From Balanoglossus misakiensis (taxonomy: Eukaryota; Hemichordata): a DNA stretch of 64,000 nt. The DNA is taken from the NCBI GenBank assembly GCA_040954595.2, contig CM082586.2, positions 4,836,001 through 4,900,000 on the forward strand, given 5' to 3'. Position 1 is the stretch's first letter. Each line of letters opens with the position of its first letter. This document shows positions 1 through 13,418 of this stretch, piece after piece. The notes under the pieces are model-generated. The model did no database searches and was not told the origin of the DNA. It worked only from the letters and a program-made list of their open reading frames with translations. A program made the position numbers and the translations under genes.

Positions 1-1101
1 TTTGGTCATTTTTTGATAAAAACCATGGGTTATAGCTCAGGAAAATCGCGAAAAATCGACCATTTTTCGACTTTGGGAATTTTCAAAATTTGGTCATTTT
101 TTGATAAAAACCATGGGTTATAGCTCAGGAAAATCGCGAAAAATCGACCATTTTTCGACTTTGGGAATTTTCAAAATTTGGTCATTTTTTGATAAAAACC
201 ATGGGTTATAGCTCAGGAAAATCGCGAAAAATCGACCATTTTTCGACTTTGGGAATTTTCAAAATTTGGTCATTTTTTGATAAAAACCATGGGTTATAGC
301 TCAGGAAAATCGCGAAAAATCGACCATTTTTCGACTTTGGGAATTTTAAAAATTTGGTCATTTTTTGATAAAAACCATGGGTTATAGCTCAGGAAAATCG
401 CGAAAAATCGATCATTTTTCGACTTTGGGAATTTTCAAAATTTGGTCATTTTTTCATAAAAACCATGGGTTATAGCTCAGGAAAATCGCGAAAAATCGAC
501 CATTTTTCGACTTTGGGAATTTTCAAAATTTGGTCATTTTTTCATAAAAACCATGGGTTATAGCTCAGGAAAATCGCGAAAAATCGACCATTTTTCGACT
601 TTGGGAATTTTCAAAATTTGGTCATTTTTTGATAAAAACCATGGGTTATAGCTCAGGAAAATCGCGAAAAATCGACCGTTTTTCGACTTTGGGAATTTTC
701 AAAATTTGGTCATTTTTTGATAAAAACCATGGGTTATAGCTCAGGAAAATCGCGAAAAATCGACCATTTTTCGACTTTGGGAATTTTCAAAATTTGGTCA
801 TTTTTTGATAAAAACCATGGGTTATAGCTCAGGAAAATCGCGAAAAATCGATCATTTTTCGACTTTGGGAATTTTCAAAATTTTGTCATTTTTTCATAAA
901 AACCATGGGTTATAGCTCAGGAAAATCGCGAAAAATCGACCATTTTTCGACTTTGGGAATTTTCAAAATTTGGTCATTTTTTCATAAAAACCATGGGTTA
1001 TAGCTCAGGAAAATCGCGAAAAATCTACCATTTTTCGACTTTGGGAATTTTCAAAATTTGGTCATTTTTTGATAAAAACCATGGGTTATAGCTCAGGAAA
1101 A
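1..1101. repeat. 88-bp satellite array, about 12.5 copies
   Basis: The unit recurs at 1, 89, 177 and so on with an exact 88-bp step, and copies differ by single bases (for example gataaa versus cataaa). Each unit contains the words ATGGGTTATAGCTCAGG and AAAATCGACCATTTTTCGAC. The array runs off the left edge, so its full length is unknown. The high identity suggests recent amplification or ongoing homogenisation. Confidence 0.97.
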
Positions 1102-1857
1102 TGCAACAGACTTTGCTACAAATTAAGTTTGATCTTATACGTTTCAATTATCTCAACATCAAGGTAGTGTTGGGGTAATATAATGATACAGACACAAGTA
1201 TTTCATTTCAATCTAGTGCATTGACAATTTTTATTTCAAAGTTACCATCTCCAGCCAATAAAACAAATAATTTCTGAAATCAATTAAATTCCAAAATATA
1301 CACATAGTTGTTAGTGACAATTATAAAAAGTTTTTTGAGCAAAATTTTAAGTGTTCAAGACAGAATTTCAAAGTACAGTAAACATCAAAAGGAAATACTA
1401 TTATCATTAGATGTTAGGTGGTCACTGCAGACTGCCAGTAACAGTTACAGCTGCATCGCGGATAATGGACACTTCGTCCTCGGCCTGGTTGTCGGATACC
1501 CATCTGGTCTTTGCATCTGCAAAGCAAGCAAAGTAGAAATGACTATTTTGGCAACTTGATTAAATTTTACTGCAACAACGATAGAAATCTGCACACCCCC
1601 ACCCATACACCTCTACCATGTATTGTCTCCATCATTGCTATAATTTTCTTTACCACAATTCTTACCTTCCCAAAACCATTCAGTAATCTCTGGACTTCAA
1701 TCACACAGGCTGGCAATCATCTTAGCATCATCTATGGGATCCCTGGAATAAATGAAAATTATGTAAATGGAGTGTCTCCTACAAAGATGGCGGACATGTT
1801 TGTGTCACAACAAAATGGCCACCCCATGCATCTGGCAATCAGGTCGGTTTTTGTGAC
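1102..1857. repeat. Spacer segment, copy 1 of a ~750-bp duplication
   Basis: This block between two satellite arrays starts ATGCAACAGACTTTGCTAC and recurs at 2531 with a 1430-bp shift. It contains open frames that repeat in both copies, but I recognise no protein in them and do not call them genes. A word like CATCTGCAAAGCAAGCAAAG near 1510 also recurs through 2.9-5.3 kb. Confidence 0.9.
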
Positions 1858-2530
1858 TTTGGGAATTTTCAAAATTTAGTCAATTTTTGATAAAAATCAT
1901 GGGTTATAGCTCAAGAAAATCGTGAAAATTCGACCATTTTTCGACTTTGGGAATTTTAAAAATTTGGTCAATTTTTGATAAAAATCGTGGGTTATAGCTC
2001 ATGAAAATCGCGAAAAATCGACCCATTTTCGACTTTGGGAATTTTCAAAATTTGGTCATTTTGTGATAAAAATCATGGGTTATAGCTCATGAAAATCATC
2101 CAAAAATCGACCTTTTTTCGACTTTGGGAATTCTCAAAATTTGGTCATTTTTGACAAAATCATGGGTTATAGCTCAAGAAAATCGTGAAAATTCGACCAT
2201 TTTTCGACTTTGGGAATTTTAAAAATTTGGTCATTTTGTGATAAAAATCATGGGTTATAGCTCATGAAAATCATCCAAAAATCGACCTTTTTTCGACTTT
2301 GGGAATTCTCAAAATTTGGTCATTTTTGACAAAAACATGGGTTATAGCTCAGGAAAATCGCGAACAATCGACCATTTTTCGACTTTGGGAATTTTCAAAA
2401 TTTGGTCATTTTTGATAAATATCATGGGTTATAGCTTATGAAAATCGCGAAAAATCGACCTTTTTTCGACTTTGGGAATTTTCAAAATTTGGTCATTTTT
2501 GACAAAAATCATTGGTTATAGCTCATGAAA
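1858..2530. repeat. Diverged second array of the 88-bp satellite
   Basis: About 7 to 8 units related to the array at 1-1101, with many substitutions and small deletions (for example AATTTTTGATAAAAATCATGG in place of the standard core). It is older or less homogenised than the first array and lies between the two copies of the duplicated segment. Confidence 0.93.
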
Positions 2531-3345
2531 ATGCAACAGACTTTTCTTCAAATTAAGTTTGATCTTACACGTTTCAATTATCTCAACATCAAGGTAGTGT
2601 TGGGGTTATATAATGATTCAGACACAAGTATTTCATTTCAATCTAGTTCATTGAAAATTTTTATTTCAAAGTTACCATCTCCAGCCAATAAAAACAATTT
2701 CTGAAATCAATTAAATTCCAAAATATACACATAGTGGTTAGTGACAATTATATAAAGTTTTTTGAGCAAAATTTTAAATGTTCAAGACAGAATTTCAAAG
2801 TACAGTAAACATCAAAAGGAAATACTATTATCATTAGATGTTAGGTGGTCACTGCAGACTGCCAGTAACAGTTACAGCTGCATCGCGGATAATGGACACT
2901 TCGTCCTCGGCTTGGTTGTCGGATACCCATCTGGTCTTTGCATCTGCAAAGCAAGCAAAGTAGAAATGATTATTTTGGCAACTTGATTAAATTTTACTGC
3001 AACAACGATAGAAATCTGCCCAAGTTTATAATTGTACTTGGTTAAACTGACGACTCCTGGACATTGTGAACAAACACACCCCCACCCACACACCTCTACC
3101 ATGTATTGTCTCCATCATTGCTATAATTTTCTTTACCACAATTCTTACCTTCCCAAATCCATTCAGTAATCTCTGGACTTCAATCACACAGGCTGGCTAT
3201 CATCTTAGCATCATCTATGGGATCCCTGGAATAAATGAAAATTATGTAAATGGAGTGTCTCCTACAAAGATGGCGGACATGTTTGTGTCACAACAAAATG
3301 GCCACCCCATGCATCTGGCAATCAGGTCGGTTTTCAAACATTGAA
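2531..3345. repeat. Spacer segment, copy 2 of the ~750-bp duplication
   Basis: Homologous to 1102-1857 with few substitutions, plus an insertion of roughly 55 bp at about 3019-3075. Copy 1 plus the second array form a higher-order unit of about 1430 bp. Confidence 0.9.
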
Positions 3346-4080
3346 TTGACATCCACGTGTAGTAACGGGTCCATATTATTACATGCAGGTTTGTGCAAAA
3401 TCAGTTCGCTTGACAGGGTAACGGCACCAGTCTGAATCGAAAAACAAAATTCAAAATGGCCACCATGAATCGCTTGACAAACCTTGCTTGAAACCTCTGG
3501 TCTTCGTTCAGCCGTTGAACATACTGCCCTTACCGCACCCAGCTATACTGCTGCATGCAATACCATTATGAATTGATCTCGCCCCTGCATCTGCAAAACA
3601 ATGAAACGAAGTGAATGTCTGTGATATTCATGATCGTTCAGCCATTGAACATACTGCCGTTACCTCACCCAGCTATACTTCTGCATGGCGAAAATAACTA
3701 GTCACTCGGGCCCCAGCTTGGTTGATGAATACCATAACCAATTGATCTCGTCTCTGGATCTGCAAAAACAAGCAAATGAAGTGAGTGTCTGTAATATTCA
3801 AGATCGTTCAGCCATGGAACATACCCGACCTTACACCTCATCCAGCTCTACCGCTGCATGGCGAAAAAACTCTGGTCTCTGCATCTGCAAAACAAGAAAA
3901 AAAAAAGTTAATATCTATGACAAATCTAAAATAGAAAGTAAATACACACGAAGATAATAGGTGCAAATAAAACCACTCTGATTATACAAGCGTATGTTTC
4001 GATAACATTTTATTGATTGAAATTGTGGTCAAGATTACAAATCTCAACAAAAACCTGGAAAAAAAACTTATTTACCATAA
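3346..4080. repeat. Diverged interspersed repeat block with a recurring ~60-bp word
   Basis: A word like TTCAGCCATTGAACATACTG, followed by a CACCCAGCTATACT-like stretch and CTGCATGG, recurs at about 3510, 3635, 3808 and 4863. A CATCTGCAAAACAAG-like word recurs at about 3587, 3750 and 3872. The segment 3345-3440 is homologous to 5065-5175. I see no gene here. Confidence 0.7.
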
Positions 4081-4110
4081 AGACAGACTAACAGAGACAT
4101 AAACACAAGC

Positions 4111-4850
4111 GTGAGTGCGTGCATGTTTTTATTTTTTTTATTGAATAATGACGAAAGATAACATATCTCAAGAAACCTGTATTAACTATATACGTGAGGG
4201 GAAGATGATCGGTACGGAAATAAACCACTCTCAGTATTATGAGTGCGTGCATGTTTTTAATTTTTTTATTGAATAATGACGAAAGATAACATATCTCAAG
4301 AAACCTGTATTAACTATATACGTGAGGGGAAGATGATAGGTACGGAAATAAACCACTCTCAGTATTATGAGTGCGTGCATGTTTTTATTTTATTTTTTTA
4401 TTGAATAATGACGAAAGATAACATATCTCAAGAAACCTGCATTAACTATATACGTGAGGGGAAGATGATCGGTACGGAAATAAACCACTCTCAGTATTAT
4501 GAGTGCGTGCATGTTTTTCATTTTTTTATTGAATAATGACGAAAGATAACATTTCTCAAAAAACTTGTATTAAGTATTAACTGACGGTCTGAGCGATGGG
4601 ACCCACCCGCCCCGGGGATTTTATTTATGTCTATATCAGCGACGCGACGGGAAGATGATCAGTACGGAAATAAACTACTCCAAGTATTATGTGTGCGTGC
4701 ATGTTTTTAATTTTTTTTATTGAATAATGACGAAAGATAACATTTCTCAAAAAACTTGTATTAAGTATTAACTGACGGTCTGAGGGATGGGACCCACCCG
4801 CACCGGGGGTTTTATTTATGTCTATAACTTACTTGTTATGAAACCACTCC
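4111..4850. repeat. 128-bp tandem repeat, about five units
   Basis: Units start with GAGTGCGTGCATGTTTTT at 4113, 4241, 4369 and 4501, with a fifth, changed start at 4691. The step is 128, 128, 132 and then 190 bp. The last two units carry an extra segment with GGGACCCACCCGC at about 4597 and 4789, so the repeat grew by insertion as well as duplication. Confidence 0.93.
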
Positions 4851-5340
4851 TCCACTGGTCTTCATTCAGCCATGGAACATACAAACGCTCACCTCATTGT
4901 AGTCTAGCTGCATGGCCCAAATATACCGTACAACTTACCGTGACACACACGAACCATGCACACGCACTCACAACAACGAGCACCTTTCGAAGAATTCAAA
5001 GTCGATGAACTTGTAGGTGCCGTAACAAAAATGACCCATACACCGAGCATGTAGTCATGTTGGTTTCAAAACTTTCAGTTGACATCCGCATATAGCATCC
5101 GTAATGTTGCACTTCCAGGTTTGTTCAAAATCCGGTTCGCTGAACTGGCTACCGGCACCAGTCAGAATCGTTGAAATGTCTTAAAAATTGCCCAAAATAT
5201 GGCTAATACCGCTTACTTTTACATCATGCTTGTAACATCATAGCATCCGCGTTGAACGTACAGGCACTATCCTCACACAGTTACAACACGTGGCTTGGTC
5301 GTTGAAATCCGGGATCAGTCTGCAAAACGAGGAAAGGGAA
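4851..5340. repeat. Diverged copies of the 3.3-3.9 kb repeat words
   Basis: Contains the fourth TTCAGCCATGGAACATAC-like word at about 4863, and a segment at 5065-5175 homologous to 3345-3440 (shared words include GACATCC and GGCACCAGTC). The CTGCAAAACGAGG word at about 5313 ends the block. Confidence 0.6.
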
Positions 5341-8300
5341 GTGAATAGTCTATCCATAAACACGAAACCAAATATCTACCTGGGTCACCGTACGCCAAGC
5401 TGTTGTTCATTCGCATATTGTACACCATACGCGACGACAAATATTTTAGGGCTTCGCTGACAGACAAGTTCCCCTAAACTCCAGCCTGGCACTATCCACG
5501 TTCACACATTTTCAATTTTAGGCCCACAGCCAAGCGGAACATATTAAAATTCAACATTTTTTTTGGCAAAGACTTCACGGACACACGCAAAAACTATTCC
5601 AAATGAAGCGTTTCAAAGCTTATTTTTGCTATTGACTGGTAGTACAAAATTTGCATTCGCTCACAATTCGAAAACACGCTGACTACACGTGAGCCCGCTG
5701 TCAATTCACCGAACCCGCTAGCAATTCGTTGTAGCCCCCTCCCCTTTCCCGAAAAACTACCTTTTTATGTGAAAAAAATGCCGCCCACCAATAGAGCTTT
5801 AACACCGGCTTGTCTTAATTTTATAAACCGTACATCTCAAGTTGAGTAACGCGAAAGGGTCGAATTTGTGAATAAAACGCAGCGAAGGCGCTGACCCGAG
5901 CTGTCTGACTGTGCGCATCCAATTTTTTTCAATTCCGCGGTGTCAACGTCTGGCGTTTTAGTTGTCCGTAACTCGCAACAGAATAACCCATGTTTCTGTT
6001 CAAAAATTGAGTAAATGTGTCTACTTCTGTTACTTTACTTACCGCTGTCGTCATGAAGACTATCCAGCGGAGAAACTCTGTTCCGGGGGCAGAGTTCTCC
6101 GCATCTTCTCGTGGTCCGTGGAGCAGCGTGGCCGTCTGACTCTCAAATGAAAATGCACGGGGAAGGCTAGACGGTAATATCCAAGTGGAGATGGTCCAGG
6201 TGGTTACAACCAATCAGCAGCGAACACGCGTCTCAAGACAACAATCTTCCCTGTAAACATCCTATTGTTCAAGATCGAATGAAAATTAGCACGTTAACAC
6301 TACAACAGGTGTTGTTGTTTTTTTGAAATTGCGTCATGTATAGTACCGCTTGTCAAACTTGTATTGTTGTAATTCTTTTGTTTTACCTTGTATAATGTAT
6401 GGCTTGGAGGTCTGGGAAATTACTTTCCCTACATATTTGAACATTTTCCTACTTCAAAAAACTTAGAGCTAAAGTACAGAATCATGAAAATAGTGCGAAA
6501 ACACACGGTAACTGAGGCATGGGATCTTTCATGATGACATGTCAAAGCAATATACAATCGTTACACACATTTTGTCTTGTACTATACGCACTGTGTGTTA
6601 TAGTAATAAAGAAATCTTGAAAAGTGTCTGGTTGTCTTTGATTTAAGACATCATGTACAAAAACTGCAAGTTGTAATTTATGCCGTTGAAAAATATCTAA
6701 AATATCAAGTTTCTTAAAAAGCGGGGACGTATTTGCTCTCTGGGCGAATGGATTTTATGACACAATATATGCATGTTTTATCAAAATTCTCGGGAATATA
6801 AATAATCTAAAGTGCGATAGCGCGAACAGTCATATCGTGCGCAGTCAGTGTGTGAACCTTGCGCCACAGTGCAGCGGTGGTGAAAATAGAAACTTTATCC
6901 GGAGTCAGGTAATTTGCATAGATGAACAACCCGTCAATTATTCAGTCCCTCGATTAAAAACCGTCTGCGCCGACGTCATAAGGACACAGTTGACGTCATC
7001 GAGACTAATTATGCAGACGGCCAGATGAATGTTTGCCATAGCTGGGCGATAGCGGGGGTCTACGCCACGCAGTCGACCGATAAATGGTCTAATTTATCCT
7101 CTTGGATCATTTCGTAAATTTCAGCATAATGTTAGAAATCAGACATAAATGTCGGGCCGTAAAATATTTTGACCGCAGTGTTCTTGTTCGGATGTGTAAG
7201 CGTGTCACCTCTCGTCGAAACTGCCGTGCATTTCGACGGCAATCTTGAGATGTTGTCACCGGATTGACCCACATGCGACCTTCGTGTCCACGGCAAGGCA
7301 GAGTCATGGAGTCGTGGGGTCTGACAAGACAATAAAACCGTATGATGCATTTAACATGCGCAATTCCAATAATACCATCCATCGGCTGGGTATTATCTGC
7401 GTTCAATTGCCCTTGAAATACAATTCTCTGCAGAAATAAGGGATCGAAAATAATTATTCCCGTACAATCCCCCCAATCAGCCGAAATGGGAAGCGCCATC
7501 TACGACATGGTAGGTATTTACCAAAAAGAATTAACTGTTATTATGTAGAGTGTTTCCTGGATTTCCAGGAAAAACATACATATGTGACCCGACTGCCCTC
7601 ACTGCTCACTCTCTTTCTACCTCTCTCCCCTTCCCCGCCCTCGTGCCGTCTAGTCTTAATACCCCCACCATAGCCGCCCCACCAAATACATGACTGTATA
7701 GGTTTAAATAAATTCTCACATTACATCATGATCAAAGCACGGTACATATGCCACACAGATCCCTTCTGTAATCAACAGCTGGGCAATAAAGTTTATTGCA
7801 TTATCTGGCAAAATTATTTCAGCGCAGAAAATTACATAAGCTCGCGGCAGTCGTAATTTAAAATTGAGGTGAACGCAAGCTCGAACCGACGCGTATTACT
7901 ACGGGATTACATGCCAGCTCTGCATGTACCGCCTGAGAAGTGTAATTTAGTGGAAACGGTAATAGAACACGGTGATCGCGTAATCCAGGGGCCACACACG
8001 CCTTAGGAAGTCGCTGACCAACGTACATGTAATGATTTTATTTTTATGTGTTTGGCTGCTGTTGTTGTTGTTGTTGTTGTTTGATAACTGAGACTGTTTT
8101 CATCGGTTTGCTGATTCAAAGACTCACCATAGCACCTATTCGTGCTATTTTGATGGCGTTTAGTGGGTGACGTCGTGGGATTGAGTTCGCCGCGCCGAGG
8201 GACGGTGCTTTGGACTCGGATATCGCGTTTGTAAATTTCAGATGATATTTCGGGTTGCAACCTGGAGTATCGTCGCCGCGACGTGCAGCTTTCGTGGAAA

Positions 8301-11300
8301 TTATTGCCACCAGGTAATTACTTGGAAACACCGCTGCATAATAAATCAACCGCGTCCCCCATCGACAAATTGAACCTCCCTGCAAATTATCTGATTAACA
8401 TGCAAACACGCGATAATTCTTACAAATTTAACAGTGTTTAAATTAGTTGGACGCGCCCAAGGACATGCGAGGGCGCCCTTGGCAGTTGCATAGCGGATCA
8501 TGATATGTTCGGACTGAAGTAGATTTACAGGGAAATGGCAGATTATTTTTTTCTCAGAAAATATCCTAAAATATGCAGCTGCTGGGATTTCAATTTTATA
8601 CCGCTAAGGGGGTGATCAAATTACACGAATGTCGAATTGCATCTCGGGAGGGCCATATCAAGTTGGCAACATGTATGGTCGGCCTTGTCGTCGGCGCTTC
8701 AAGGTCCCAGTAATAATCTTGATGGAAAGTCCTAGGGAAGAAAAAACTGCATCAATCACCATGGCAACGGTGTAATTATCTTTGAAGTCGCAATGCGCCG
8801 ATTGCCGGTGAATAGGCGGAGGCATGGCCCGGCGCTCGCGCCTCGTTATTACGCGTGTGTCGCGGTGTTTTCGTTCCACTGTTCCCCCACTCACCGATAT
8901 CAACAATATTCGCCGTCACAGATGGTCGCTCCGCGAAAAGTAATTAAGGTTGTGAACAAAATTGACGATATTGTGCGCTAGCCGATATGCGAGAGGAATT
9001 TTCTTGTTGCCCATTCGATTCGATACCATTCTGACGAAGAAATATCCATTAGCTTCAAGTAGCCAACTTCTCTCGTTCAGTTGAAATTCTCTCATATTAT
9101 CGAATGTATTAAGTTTTCGCCTTTTCCGAATGTGTGATTTATCGTCCCCGTCGTTACTTTCGCTGTCGTTCGAGGCAGGATAGTGCCAGATCCATAATTT
9201 TACAAGCTCCTTGTCATCCTTACAAATTAACACGTCGGGAGAGTATTTGGTAAGTGTGAAATGTGACAGCGACCTTATATAATACCTCCGCACAGTATTC
9301 GAGACCTCGACGCACTTCCGTGCAGTCGTGCGTGTCAATGAAACTGTCTCTCTTTAACTCGATTGCCTTCAGATCGGAATTTGTCGCATTGTTCCGGCGA
9401 TTTTTTGCCAAGATCTCCAGAAGACGCTCAAGTCAATAAATCATAATGAACACGGTCGATCTTTTCTGTGCCTATTCTCCCGGATCGCCTGCAGTGCCGC
9501 AAATAAGGAGAGGGTCTTCCTTTGTTGGATTCCAAGAAATCAAGCGAGGGATTTCTGGGGTCATCAATTGATGCCAATTGGCCTGTATGTACCGAGCGCT
9601 AATTTAGAGAAATGCCCATTGATTTGGAGCCGTTCAGGTGACACTGATCCGGTGAATGCGGCGTGGAAATTGATGTGTACGTGACCGATAACGAGTAGAC
9701 GACAGTGGTTGGACATGTTTTTTATGTCGGTTGTAGTTTGGCGATGCGTTCTTGCGAACACGCGATCTGTGTGACGGTACGCCTACGCCGCACCGTATGT
9801 GCACATAGATTAACTCTGAAAAAATATCAAAAACAATTTTGGATGTATATTCAGTGCATTGCGGTTTTTGTGGCTCTATGTGCAAAAAATGTCCTGCTTC
9901 AGAACCGACACTATGGCTATAGCACAGGACACACTTCGCAAACATATCGTCTCCTTTGCAAACTGAAAATAAAATCTTTGGAGTTGAGCGACGCGTCTTC
10001 TTCTAATCGACATAACACGACACGCAAGTATCAGTGCTATTGTACCATTGGCCTTCACCCCACATGTTCATTTCATGCAATCGACCACGGCCAAACCTCT
10101 CGTATAATATTGATTAAAAACCATTCCAGCCATAAACATTTTTGATTTTATTGAACATGCTTCTGGGGACAATCTGACATGATCAATTTAGCCCTAGTGC
10201 GCATGACAAAAATGTTCCATTTGGCTGCGCCGCGACGTACACCACGAAGACAAACTTTTATTGCTAGTAAGTGTTCATTTCAATATCGCGTTTTAGTGGC
10301 ACTTTCGTTTTCCTTCGCGTAGGCGTCAAAAGATCATGTTATTCAATAACTCCAGATCACCAAAGCAAGATAAGTTTTTTATTTGACATTTACCGTTGTC
10401 ATGGAAACTGTACTGGAGACTCTTAAAAAACCTGGCGAGTTTTATTTCGCTGCGATAGTTGTGTGGCCGACCCTCGCACAGTCTAGGGGGAAAAAATCAT
10501 TCGGCTCACGGCGCGTCTGAATCGAACAGAGAGACGCGCCGATCGAGACACGACGCACAACTGAAAATGGTTTCAAATTATCTCAGCTTCAGGGCTTTTC
10601 CCCCTGATGTCTACATACCGGTTTGTTAAGCTATTTTCTCACTTCAATGTGGACTAGACATGCTGACGTCGGGGGCCGGGTTGCAGATTTGTCTAAAAGA
10701 AGAAAGCGGTCGAAAGCATATGTTTCCATTGCCTTGTTCAATGCACTCGACCATCTGCAGGGGCTGTGACGAAAACTATGAGAACAGATTGCTGTTGAGA
10801 ATATATGATAACTATTTCTGCACTGCGGGTTTGTTCTATAAATTGCGTTGATGAAGTCAACAGGCAAGCAACCCACTATGTGTATTATAGCAACGTCGGC
10901 AGTTTTTGTGCTCAGTGTTGACGCTTTTGAAACAAATATTACAAGACGAGAACGGCGGATTAAATTCTGTCGGTTGCAAGAAAGAGGCCAGAAGTTCACG
11001 AGAATATGACGCGAATATTTACTCTGTAAAGCCAGTCAGTCAACTGCCGAGTTGACAAACCACTGCCGAAGCCCCGATCGGCTAATTTCTCCTGCGGTGA
11101 AAAGTAAGCTTAGATTATACCGATCTTAGAGACTACTTTTCTCTACAAATATGAAGCCATATTAAATTTCGTTGACACATTAATTTCTTCCAACGTTTGT
11201 TTGGGAGTCTATTTAATCTTCAGATCGTTCTTCAAAAACCGTCTGAAGGCTTCCTTTTCAACCAAAAGGCGCCCGTCTGTCCCTGTCTGTCCTGGAAAGT

Positions 11301-11372
11301 GGAAACGCAGTTGTTTCGCCGGGAGGATATGCTAATTACCTTGCGAACATATCCCCAGGGATACGCGAGCGA
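5341..11372. other. Region with no recognised gene
   Basis: Open frames here are 140 residues or shorter, which is common by chance over this length, and none shows a family I recognise or convincing splice partners. Notable items are an inverted repeat with a CRE at 6961-7020, a GTT run at about 8060-8081 and a short inverted repeat at 7214-7240. Unrecognised or first exons cannot be excluded. Confidence 0.5.
6991..6998. promoter_or_regulatory. Perfect CRE inside an inverted repeat
   Basis: TGACGTCA is the palindromic binding site for CREB/ATF factors. It lies between CCGTCTGC (6961-6968) and its reverse complement GCAGACGG (7013-7020). No nearby gene was recognised, so the target is unknown. 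Confidence 0.4.
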
Positions 11373-11414
11373 GCGAGAGAGAGACAGACAGACAGACAGA
11401 GACAGGGAGAGAGA
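11373..11414. repeat. GAGA/CAGA microsatellite
   Basis: A run of GAGA, GACA and CAGA units, purine-rich on the plus strand. Confidence 0.9.
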
Positions 11415-11477
11415 GTAGGATAGATACATACAAGTTCTCACCATATAAAACAATAGTTCTTATTCTCCATAATTAAG

Positions 11478-11483
11478 TTTATT
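11478..11483 (-). other. Possible poly(A) signal for TRAPPC9
   Basis: TTTATT on the plus strand reads AATAAA on the minus strand. It lies about 1.9 kb past the TRAPPC9 stop and is the only canonical signal I noticed in that stretch. The implied 3' UTR is long, so the assignment is weak. Confidence 0.25.
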
Positions 11484-11661
11484 GATGATTTGCTAGAGAA
11501 ATAACGAAACCATTCTCTTCTCCAAAAAATATAACCAATAATGATATCTTACACCTACGAACAGTATGAACATTACGAGGGACTGAAAAGTCAATTCAAC
11601 CGTCTTTCACCCAACATCCCACCCCGATGAGCAAAAGAAACAAAATCTTTGGAAATACAGG

Positions 11662-11756
11662 CTAAACCCTTTCACCCCCAGTTCCCTCTAGAGAAGTCCA
11701 ACCTCACCATAGAAAACAATGAATTTGGACTGAACCATTGCGGTGAAAGGGTTAAA
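11662..11756. repeat. Short MITE-like palindromic element, copy A
   Basis: Ends are an imperfect inverted repeat, AAACCCTTTCACC against GGTGAAAGGGTTAAA. The interior carries TCACCATAGAAAACAATG and TTTGGACTGAACCAT, which recur at 14124-14209 and 17601-17672. Too short to code for a protein. Confidence 0.75.
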
Positions 11757-11923
11757 TGTACAGCTGCAAGTAAAGTCTTTGGTTTTTGCTTCTATTTTCT
11801 GTGTGGTTCAATCTCACATTAAAAATAAACCTCTGTATATTAAAGGTGACAGAAAAAGGTTGTCACCCTAGCAACTGATGACCATCGAACTTTAAGCCAG
11901 CACAGATGCATATTACTAGTGCG

Positions 11924-11938
11924 ACACTAGGTGGCGCT
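11924..11938. promoter_or_regulatory. CTCF-like motif downstream of TRAPPC9
   Basis: CACTAGGTGGCGC matches the core of the CTCF consensus (CCASYAGRKGGC) except at its first base. It sits about 1.5 kb past the TRAPPC9 stop. Occupancy cannot be judged from sequence. Confidence 0.35.
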
Positions 11939-13418
11939 GTACACATTCAAGAGAAGATCCACCTCTACAGCAAATTGGAGACAAAAACAGCGTATAATGT
12001 TATTTTTTATACAGAAATCACAACTTTCTATTAAAAATTTAAGTGCAAATTCCTGTGGGAATCTCACACTGACTCTTACTGCAGAGGAATTCCTAACTTT
12101 ATACATGATACAAATATTTGTACAACCATGCAATATTTGTATGACTTCAATGATTGTGAGTAATTATGATATACACAGATATTTTTGCTTCTTTTAGAGA
12201 GACTCATCTCTAGCTTAACAGAACAAATTAGGAGTCCATGGTTTTAGCTGAAGATCAAACAACCCTAGTGATTGTGTACTACAATAGGTAGTACACTTGA
12301 CAAGTTACTCAAAATTCATTCATTTTGTAAATTTGTAAGCAAGATTAGTCAAATATTCTTTGACCGAGTGTAAAATGATCACAGGTACCATATCCTTGAC
12401 AATTTTCTTACACACCGAGAGAAAAAACACCCCTGAAACAACAACAAAATCAACTGTCCTTTGAATGCTGGCGTCACTAAACTCAAGTTGGCAGCCATGT
12501 TGGATGGTGCATTGTGGGTGACAATTAAACCTGTACATTGGCTAAAATTACTGTACTGACATAATCCTAGCGACTATCAAGTTTAAAATACTGCTAAAGT
12601 CAGCTGTGCTAAATTATGTTCAACAAATTGCACATTGATAATATTTCATCTTGGACTTGGTAAAAATAAAATGGGGTTAACTTCACAATGATGATTGAGC
12701 AAATTTTGGCATTTTATAAGCGGCATAACAGATGGACAGTCAGACTGACGACCGACTAAAAAAATGACATGTGGAAGTACACTTTTAGGACACTTATTTT
12801 GCATACACTGCACTACCTCTTACAGAAACCAAGTTTCTAAATTCTCATGCATAGAATTGCACATGCAAGCTTTGCTGTGTTATAATACTGACCCCGCAAC
12901 AATGCGTCCTGTGTTATACAAACACATAGAGGTGAGTTTTACCATTTCAGAGGGGATTGGATGGTTGGGGTTTCTGTGCAAATTCCCAATCTGCAGTTCC
13001 CTCAACTGTGCCGAGTTGCAAAGAAAGGGGGGCTGCACATTTAGGAATACACAAAAGCGGACTGACCCCGAGAACGAATGCAATTCTGATGGGTTAAATG
13101 AAATTCAAATGTAAATACCAAAAGTCATCACAGACTATAGGATGTTCGCTTCATCTCTGGTCTGTGCAGCTACTGTACACGAGTAAAAACTCCCTGTCGA
13201 CATTCAAAATGTTTCACTGGTGTTCTTCATATGATTATCACGCGTCGAATATTTTGTTGTTGTGAAGTTCCATCCTTTCAAAGTTGTCCACTCAACAAGC
13301 GGTTCACCCTCACCACTGCAACCTGTTCCCACCCATTCAACACAATGGTTCCTTCCTATGCAAGGTGTCAAGGCCAGACGGGCAGTACCACTGTAACACT
13401 AGGGGTTGGGCACACTGA

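Noticed and set aside
1-1101. Regular array considered as a CRISPR locus
   Set aside because: Units are contiguous with no variable spacers, and the DNA is eukaryotic; it is a satellite.
1308-3344. Paired open frames (122 and 92 codons) repeated in both spacer copies
   Set aside because: They repeat because the DNA is duplicated; the reading frames are not preserved in full and show no protein features.
8916-9338. 140-codon minus-strand frame with a run of charged residues
   Set aside because: No family resemblance and no clear splice sites; kept only as part of the unannotated region.
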